Of a stretch of DNA of 64,000 nucleotides, positions 59,456 through 64,000 are shown piece after piece. Every line of letters starts with the position of its first letter. Position 1 is the first letter of the stretch. Position numbers and translations under genes: made by a program. Source of the DNA: Mycobacterium aquaticum (lineage in GTDB: Bacteria; Actinomycetota; Actinomycetes; Mycobacteriales; Mycobacteriaceae). Where the stretch lies: positions 41,934 through 105,933 of the forward strand of contig NZ_MVHF01000025.1 in NCBI RefSeq assembly GCF_002086485.1. Direction: 5' to 3'. Under the pieces are notes generated by a model. The model worked only from the letters and a program-made list of their open reading frames with translations. It was not told where the DNA came from and did not search any database.

Positions 59456-60424
59456 TCCGGCGTGGGCGACCATCGCGCCCGCCGCGTTGAGCACCACGGC
59501 GTCGCGCACCGGGCCCTTGGCTCCGCCCAGGACAGCTCGCGCCTCGGCGGCGTTGGTGGCGGCGTCACCGCCGACGAGCTCGGTGATCTCCGCGCGGGCG
59601 AAGCCGAAGGCGGCCGGGTCGAACGTCAGGCGTTCCACGGTGCCGGCCTGCACGCGCCAGATGGTGCTGGTGGTCGTGGTGGTGAGCTCGTCGAGGCCGT
59701 CGTCGCCGTGGACCACGAGCACACTGGAGCCGCGGGCGGCGAAAACACCCGCCATCACCTCGGCCAGGTCGGCCCACGCGCAACCGATCAGACCGGCTCG
59801 TGGCCGGGCCGGGTTGGTCAGCGGCCCAAGCAGATTGAAGACCGTCGGCACGCCGATCTCGCGACGAACCACCGATGCGTGCCGGTAGGACGGATGGAAC
59901 TGCGGCGCGAACGCGAAGCCGATGCCCACCTCATCGACGCTGCGGGCCAGGTCGTCGGCGCCGAGGTCGATCTTGACGCCGAGCGCTTCGAGCGTGTCCG
60001 CCCCGCCCGACAGTGACGATGCCGCGCGGTTGCCGTGTTTGACGACAGGGACGCCGCCGGCGGCCACCACGATGGCCGCCATCGTCGACAGGTTCACGGT
60101 GTTGGCCCCGTCGCCGCCGGTACCGACGATGTCGACGGTCTCGGTGCCGATCCGGTCGGTGGGCACCAGGCGGGCGTGGGACAGCATGTTGTCAGCCAGC
60201 TCGCCCACTTCTGCCGAGGTCGGCCGTTTCATCTTCATGGCGACCGCGAAACCGGCGATCTGCGCGGGGGTCGCCGCGCCCGTCATGATCTGGTCCATCG
60301 CCCATGTCGCATGCCCGTTGGGCAGGCTCTGCCCGGTGGTCAGCCGCCCCAGAACGTGCGGCCACGTCGGCGCTCCGTCGGGGCGAGACGGGGATGAGGA
60401 CGGTTGCGAGGATCCGGTGACCAC
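59330..60424 (-). CDS. trpD: Anthranilate phosphoribosyltransferase TrpD
   Basis: Second committed step of tryptophan synthesis: transfers phosphoribose from PRPP to anthranilate. The 364-residue protein shows the PRPP motif VDIVGTGGDGANTVNLST and VKHGNRAASSLSGGADTLEALG (anthranilate/PRPP binding), as well as FAPQFHPSYRHASVVRREIG. The first ~20 residues (SSQPSSSPSRPDGAPTW) are non-conserved. GTG 60424 is preceded by TAGCAT exactly 6 nt away, so a leaderless start fits. It stands apart from other trp genes, as in M. tuberculosis. The 3' end overlaps the convergent nuclease gene. Confidence 0.95.
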   Translation of the reverse strand: MVTGSSQPSSSPSRPDGAPTWPHVLGRLTTGQSLPNGHATWAMDQIMTGAATPAQIAGFAVAMKMKRPTSAEVGELADNMLSHARLVPTDRIGTETVDIVGTGGDGANTVNLSTMAAIVVAAGGVPVVKHGNRAASSLSGGADTLEALGVKIDLGADDLARSVDEVGIGFAFAPQFHPSYRHASVVRREIGVPTVFNLLGPLTNPARPRAGLIGCAWADLAEVMAGVFAARGSSVLVVHGDDGLDELTTTTTSTIWRVQAGTVERLTFDPAAFGFARAEITELVGGDAATNAAEARAVLGGAKGPVRDAVVLNAAGAMVAHAGLASDAKWVPAWESGLARATEAIDSGAAEQLLARWVRFGQQL

Positions 60425-60430
60425 CGCCGA

Positions 60431-60436
60431 ATGCTA
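60431..60436 (-). promoter_or_regulatory. Candidate -10 (TAGCAT) of trpD
   Basis: TAGCAT on the minus strand ends 6 nt before GTG 60424, consistent with a leaderless trpD message. No leader peptide or T-box is visible in the 133-bp spacer shared with ctaE. Confidence 0.5.
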
Positions 60437-60545
60437 TCGCCCGGCGTGATCGCCGATGTCGATCCGGCCCGGTTCGGCCCGGGGCTCCGCGACACGAATC
60501 CGACCAATTGCTCGACCCGGGTGGAGTTCGACAACTACAAAGCGT

Positions 60546-60551
60546 CATACT
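60546..60551 (+). promoter_or_regulatory. Candidate -10 (CATACT) of ctaE
   Basis: CATACT ends 6 nt before GTG 60558, predicting a leaderless ctaE-qcrCAB transcript. It resembles the GATACT at the pgeF start. Confidence 0.45.
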
Positions 60552-60557
60552 TGCGGG

Positions 60558-61169
60558 GTGACGAGCGCTGTAGGCACCTCGGGAACCGCCATCACCTCGC
60601 GTGTTCATTCGCTGAACCGCCCGAATATGGTGAGTGTTGGCACCATAGTATGGCTTTCCAGTGAGTTGATGTTCTTTGCTGGGCTATTTGCGATGTACTT
60701 CACGGCCCGCGCCCAGGCTGATGGTGTGTGGCCACCACCACCCACGCACCTGAACCTCGCCGAGGCAGTGCCGGTGACGCTGGTGCTGATCGCGTCGTCG
60801 TTCACCTGCCAGATGGGCGTGTTCGCCGCCGAGCGCGGTGACGTGTTCGGCCTGCGCCGGTGGTACGTCCTGACTTTCTTCATGGGCGCGTTCTTCGTCG
60901 GCGGCCAGGCGTACGAGTACTTCATGCTCGTGCACGAGGGCACCACGATCCCGAGCAGCGCCTATGGCTCGGTGTTCTACCTGGCGACCGGTTTCCACGG
61001 CATGCACGTGATCGGCGGTCTGGTTGCGTTCATCTTCCTGCTCGCGCGCACCAAGATGAGTAAGTTCACTCCCGCGCAGGCCACCGCGGCGATCGTCGTC
61101 TCGTACTACTGGCACTTCGTCGACATCGTGTGGATCGCACTGTTCGCCACCATCTACTTCGTCCGCTAG
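60558..61169 (+). CDS. ctaE: Cytochrome c oxidase (aa3) subunit III CtaE
   Basis: Subunit III of the aa3 oxidase of the bcc-aa3 supercomplex, 203 residues with five predicted helices. Typical features are NRPNMVSVGTIVWLSSELMF, FFAGLFAMYFTARA, GFHGMHVIGGLVAFI and SYYWHFVDIVWIALFATIYF. Subunit III stabilises the oxidase and binds lipid. The GTG at 60558 gives the expected 203-residue length, the same as I recall for M. tuberculosis, and follows CATACT by 6 nt; the longer frame upstream is rejected. First gene of ctaE-qcrC-qcrA-qcrB. Confidence 0.96.
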   Translation: MTSAVGTSGTAITSRVHSLNRPNMVSVGTIVWLSSELMFFAGLFAMYFTARAQADGVWPPPPTHLNLAEAVPVTLVLIASSFTCQMGVFAAERGDVFGLRRWYVLTFFMGAFFVGGQAYEYFMLVHEGTTIPSSAYGSVFYLATGFHGMHVIGGLVAFIFLLARTKMSKFTPAQATAAIVVSYYWHFVDIVWIALFATIYFVR

Positions 61170-61204
61170 TCGGACGGCCGATGAGTCCGATGAGAAGGAG
61201 TTCG

Positions 61205-62011
61205 ATGACCAGCAAGTCGCGCCGTCGGCTGCGCCGGCGATTGTCAGCAGGCCTACTGCTGTTGATCGGCCTGGCAGTCGCGGGGGGTGTGGCGGCAACG
61301 CTGACGCCGACACCGCAGGTAGCGGTCGCTGATGAATCACAGTCGGCCCTGCTGCGCACCGGCAAGCAGCTGTTTGACACGTCCTGCGTGTCTTGCCATG
61401 GCGCCAACCTGCAGGGTGTTCCCGACCGTGGGCCCAGCTTGATCGGTACCGGCGAGGCCGCCGTGTACTTCCAGGTGTCCACCGGCCGTATGCCTGCCAT
61501 GCGCGGCGAGGCCCAGGCCCCGCGCAAGCCCGAGCACTTCGACGAGTCCCAGATCGACGCGTTGGGTGCCTACGTTCAGGCCAACGGCGGCGGCCCGACC
61601 GTCGTCCGTGACGCCAACGGTGGGGTTGCCCAGGAATCGCTGATCGGTCCGAACGTGGCCCGCGGTGGCGACCTGTTCCGCCTGAACTGCGCGTCGTGCC
61701 ACAACTTCACCGGCAAGGGCGGCGCACTGTCCTCCGGTAAGTACGCACCTGATCTCGGTGAGGCCAACCCGGCCCAGATCTACACCGCGATGCTGACCGG
61801 TCCGCAGAACATGCCCAAGTTCTCCGACCGCCAGCTCTCGCCCGAGGAGAAGCGCGACATCGTGGCCTACGTCCGCGAGTCGGCCGAGACCCCGAGCTAC
61901 GGCGGTTACGGCCTCGGTGGCTTCGGCCCCGCGCCCGAAGGTATGGCGATGTGGATCATCGGAATCGTCGCGGCCATCGGCATCGCGATGTGGATCGGAG
62001 CACGCGCATGA
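61205..62011 (+). CDS. qcrC: Cytochrome bcc complex di-heme cytochrome c subunit QcrC
   Basis: The membrane-anchored di-heme cytochrome cc of complex III, 268 residues. It passes electrons from the Rieske subunit straight to the oxidase, replacing a soluble cytochrome c. The heme motifs are CVSCH (in FDTSCVSCHGANLQG) and CASCH (in RLNCASCHNFTGKG). An N-terminal signal anchor (GLLLLIGLAVAGGVAATL) and a C-terminal helix (MWIIGIVAAIGIAMWIG) hold it in the membrane. ATG 61205 has GAAGGAG 5 nt upstream. The ATGA overlap with qcrA couples translation. Confidence 0.97.
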   Translation: MTSKSRRRLRRRLSAGLLLLIGLAVAGGVAATLTPTPQVAVADESQSALLRTGKQLFDTSCVSCHGANLQGVPDRGPSLIGTGEAAVYFQVSTGRMPAMRGEAQAPRKPEHFDESQIDALGAYVQANGGGPTVVRDANGGVAQESLIGPNVARGGDLFRLNCASCHNFTGKGGALSSGKYAPDLGEANPAQIYTAMLTGPQNMPKFSDRQLSPEEKRDIVAYVRESAETPSYGGYGLGGFGPAPEGMAMWIIGIVAAIGIAMWIGARA

Positions 62012-63177
62012 GCGCCAATACCCCTGAAGGCACGCCGACCGACGCCGAACTGGCATCGATGACGCGTGAGGAACTCGTCGAACTCGGCGGCAAGATCGAC
62101 GGAGTCGAGACCATCTTCAAGGAGCCGCGCTGGCCGGTTCCGGGTACCAAGGCCGAGAAGCGCTCCGAGCGTCTGGTCGCGTATTGGCTTCTGCTGGCCG
62201 GACTTTCGGGCCTGGCCCTGCTGCTGGTGTTCATCTTCTGGCCATGGGAGTACAAGCCCTTCGGTTCCGAGGGCCAGTTCCTCTACTCGCTGGCCACCCC
62301 GCTGTACGGCCTGACCTTCGGTCTGTCGGTCCTGGCCATCGGTGTCGGCGCGGTGCTGTTCCAGAAGAAGTTCATCCCCGAGGAAATCTCGATCCAGGAC
62401 CGCCACGACGGGCGTTCCACCGAGGTGGCCCGCAAGACCGTCGCAGCCAACCTGACCGACGCTCTTGAAGGCTCGACCATCAAGCGGCGCAAGCTCATCG
62501 GTCTGTCGCTGGGTATCGGTCTCGGCGCGTTCGGTGCAGGCACCCTGGTGGCGTTCATCGGTGGTCTGATCAAGAACCCGTGGAAGCCGGTCGTTCCCAC
62601 CGCCAATGGCAAGGAAGCCGTGCTGTGGACCTCGGGCTGGACGCCGCGGTTCCACGGCGAGACCATCTACCTCGCTCGCGCCACCGGCGTTCCCGGCTCC
62701 TCGCCCTTCGTCAAGATGCGGCCCGAGGATCTGGACGCGGGCGGTATGGAAACCGTATTCCCTTGGCGCGAAGAGGATGGCGACGGCACCACTGTCGAGT
62801 CCAACCACAAGCTGACCGAGATCGCCATGGGCGTGCGCAACCCCGTCATGCTGATCCGCATCAAGCCGGCGGACATGCACCGCGTGGTCAAGCGTAAGGG
62901 TCAGGAGAGCTTCAACTTCGGTGAGCTGTTCGCCTTCACCAAGGTGTGCTCGCATCTGGGCTGCCCCTCGTCGCTGTACGAGCAGCAGACCTATCGGATC
63001 CTGTGCCCGTGCCACCAGTCGCAGTTCGACGCGTTGCACTTCGCCAAGCCCATCTTCGGTCCGGCTGCGCGCGCGTTGGCGCAGCTGCCCATCACCATTG
63101 ACAAAGACGGTTACCTGGTTGCCAACGGCAACTTCATCGAGCCCGTCGGACCGGCATTCTGGGAGCGCAAATCATGA
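62008..63177 (+). CDS. qcrA: Cytochrome bcc complex Rieske iron-sulfur subunit QcrA
   Basis: The Rieske [2Fe-2S] protein of complex III, 389 residues, longer than canonical Rieske proteins because of an N-terminal region with three predicted helices (LLAGLSGLALLLVFIFWPWE, PLYGLTFGLSVLAIGVGAVL and IGLSLGIGLGAFGAGTLVAF), as in other actinobacteria. Cluster ligands are in VCSHLGCPSS (C, H) and LCPCHQSQFD (C, H), with the second Cys of each motif probably forming the disulfide. It accepts electrons from menaquinol at the Qo site. ATG 62008 overlaps the qcrC TGA; qcrB overlaps in the same way. Confidence 0.97.
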   Translation: MSANTPEGTPTDAELASMTREELVELGGKIDGVETIFKEPRWPVPGTKAEKRSERLVAYWLLLAGLSGLALLLVFIFWPWEYKPFGSEGQFLYSLATPLYGLTFGLSVLAIGVGAVLFQKKFIPEEISIQDRHDGRSTEVARKTVAANLTDALEGSTIKRRKLIGLSLGIGLGAFGAGTLVAFIGGLIKNPWKPVVPTANGKEAVLWTSGWTPRFHGETIYLARATGVPGSSPFVKMRPEDLDAGGMETVFPWREEDGDGTTVESNHKLTEIAMGVRNPVMLIRIKPADMHRVVKRKGQESFNFGELFAFTKVCSHLGCPSSLYEQQTYRILCPCHQSQFDALHFAKPIFGPAARALAQLPITIDKDGYLVANGNFIEPVGPAFWERKS

Positions 63178-64000
63178 GCCCTGACCTTGCCAAGATGGCT
63201 GCCGCGCAAGGCGATGCGATCGACTCGCGGTATCACCCGTCAGCGGCGGTACGCCGTCAGCTGAACAAGGTTTTCCCCACCCACTGGTCGTTTCTGCTGG
63301 GTGAGATCGCGCTGTACAGCTTCATCGTGCTGCTGATCACCGGTGTGTGGCTGACCCTGTTCTTCGATCCGTCGATGGCCGAGGTCACCTACAACGGTGT
63401 GTACCAACCACTTCGGGGCGTGCAGATGTCACGTGCCTACGAGACGGCACTGGACATCAGCTTCGAGATCCGCGGCGGTCTGTTCGTCCGCCAGATCCAC
63501 CACTGGGCCGCCCTGATGTTCGCCGCGTCGATCATGGTGCACATGGCCCGCATCTTCTTCACGGGTGCGTTCCGGCGTCCGCGTGAGGCCAACTGGGTCA
63601 TCGGCTCGCTGCTGTTGATCCTGGCCATGTTCGAGGGTTACTTCGGCTACTCGCTGCCCGACGACCTGCTGTCCGGCATCGGCCTGCGCGCCGCGCTGTC
63701 CTCGATCACCCTGGGTATGCCTGTGATCGGCACCTGGTTGCACTGGGCGCTGTTCGGCGGCGACTTCCCCGGCACCGTGCTGATCCCGCGTCTGTACGCC
63801 CTGCACATCCTGCTGATCCCTGGCATCATCCTGGCGCTGATCGGTGCCCACCTGGCGCTCGTGTGGTTCCAGAAGCACACGCAGTTCCCCGGCCCGGGCC
63901 GCACCGAGACCAACGTCGTCGGTGTGCGCGTCATGCCGGTGTTCGCGGTCAAGTCCGGGGCGTTCTTCGCCATGATCACCGGCGTGCTCGGCCTGATGGG
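63174..64000 (+). CDS. qcrB: Cytochrome bcc complex cytochrome b subunit QcrB (3' end outside window)
   Basis: The di-heme cytochrome b that oxidises menaquinol; only the first ~275 residues are in the window. The start ATGSP region (MSPDLAKMAAAQGDAIDSRY) overlaps the qcrA TGA as ATGA. Four helices are visible, with heme-ligand histidines in FVRQIHHWAALMFAASIMVH and in the pair of helices around WLHWALF and YALHILLIPGIILALIGAHL. QcrB is the target of imidazopyridine drugs such as telacebec; the resistance residue near Thr313 in M. tuberculosis lies beyond the window edge. Confidence 0.95.
   Translation, partial: MSPDLAKMAAAQGDAIDSRYHPSAAVRRQLNKVFPTHWSFLLGEIALYSFIVLLITGVWLTLFFDPSMAEVTYNGVYQPLRGVQMSRAYETALDISFEIRGGLFVRQIHHWAALMFAASIMVHMARIFFTGAFRRPREANWVIGSLLLILAMFEGYFGYSLPDDLLSGIGLRAALSSITLGMPVIGTWLHWALFGGDFPGTVLIPRLYALHILLIPGIILALIGAHLALVWFQKHTQFPGPGRTETNVVGVRVMPVFAVKSGAFFAMITGVLGLM

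Noticed and set aside
1..64000. CRISPR array, insertion sequence, prophage, toxin-antitoxin or new defence island
   Set aside because: No spaced repeat array, transposase, integrase, tRNA or typical defence domains are seen; the window is a conserved core region with an accessory left end.

Overview
This window is chromosomal DNA from a GC-rich mycobacterium, most likely a rapid-growing Mycolicibacterium. The evidence is the gene order. From about 16.5 kb to the end it follows, gene for gene, the Mycobacterium tuberculosis block Rv2144c-Rv2196 as I remember it: wag31, yggT, sepF, ftsZ, ftsQ, the mur genes, mraZ, lppM, idsA2, mptA, pknL, aroG, mptC, fadD15, pimB', ripC, trpD, ctaE and qcrCAB. 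The Rv2172c and Rv2177c equivalents are absent. I see no tRNA, rRNA, insertion sequence, prophage or CRISPR array. No gene-free stretch exceeds 300 bases; the longest spacers are about 200-320 bp, with annotated operators or terminators in the mraZ one.

Region 1 (1-16.5 kb) is accessory. It holds the 3' end of a catalase-family gene and a large LuxR-type STAND regulator. A single-chain nitrate reductase follows, with a molybdopterin half fused to a CysJ-like NADPH flavoprotein half. A tripartite tricarboxylate transporter operon (tctC-tctB-tctA plus a coupled universal stress protein) diverges from a CitAB/DcuSR-like two-component system across a spacer with two palindromes. A cytochrome P450, a small DUF2784-like membrane protein, a class I glutamine amidotransferase-like protein and a phosphoribosyltransferase complete the region.

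Region 2 (16.5-37.5 kb, minus strand) is the division and cell wall (dcw) cluster. Transcription runs mraZ, rsmH, ftsL, ftsI, murE, murF, mraY, murD, ftsW, murG, murC, ftsQ, ftsZ, pgeF, yggS, sepF, yggT, wag31. Most junctions are ATGA or GTGA stop/start overlaps, so translation is probably coupled. The enzymes make UDP-MurNAc-pentapeptide, lipid I and lipid II, and the Fts, SepF and Wag31 proteins place and run the septal and polar synthesis machinery. The mraZ promoter carries three 10-bp-spaced GTGG repeats of the MraZ-box type.

Region 3 (37.8-60.4 kb) is envelope and housekeeping. It has a DUF3040 protein with a textbook intrinsic terminator, a GNAT protein, LppM, a prenyl diphosphate synthase, two lipomannan mannosyltransferases (MptA, MptC) and PimB'. 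It also has the Ser/Thr kinase PknL divergent from its presumed substrate, AroG, an RNase AS homologue, a PlsC-type acyltransferase, an ArsA-like ATPase, two SRPBCC proteins, FadD15, the peptidoglycan hydrolase RipC, a DnaQ-UvrC hybrid nuclease and TrpD. Region 4 (60.5 kb-end) is the respiratory operon ctaE-qcrC-qcrA-qcrB, with qcrB cut by the window edge.

Many genes here appear leaderless: a TANNNT-like -10 hexamer ends 5-8 nt before an ATG or GTG. I used this repeatedly to choose starts. I did not find a clearly undescribed multi-gene system. The most interesting items are regulatory: overlapping divergent promoters of pknL and its substrate, MraZ boxes in two places, a 20-bp-phased double palindrome upstream of ripC, a GlnR-like site at -41.5 of the nitrate reductase, and a probable CTG start for the ArsA-like ATPase.
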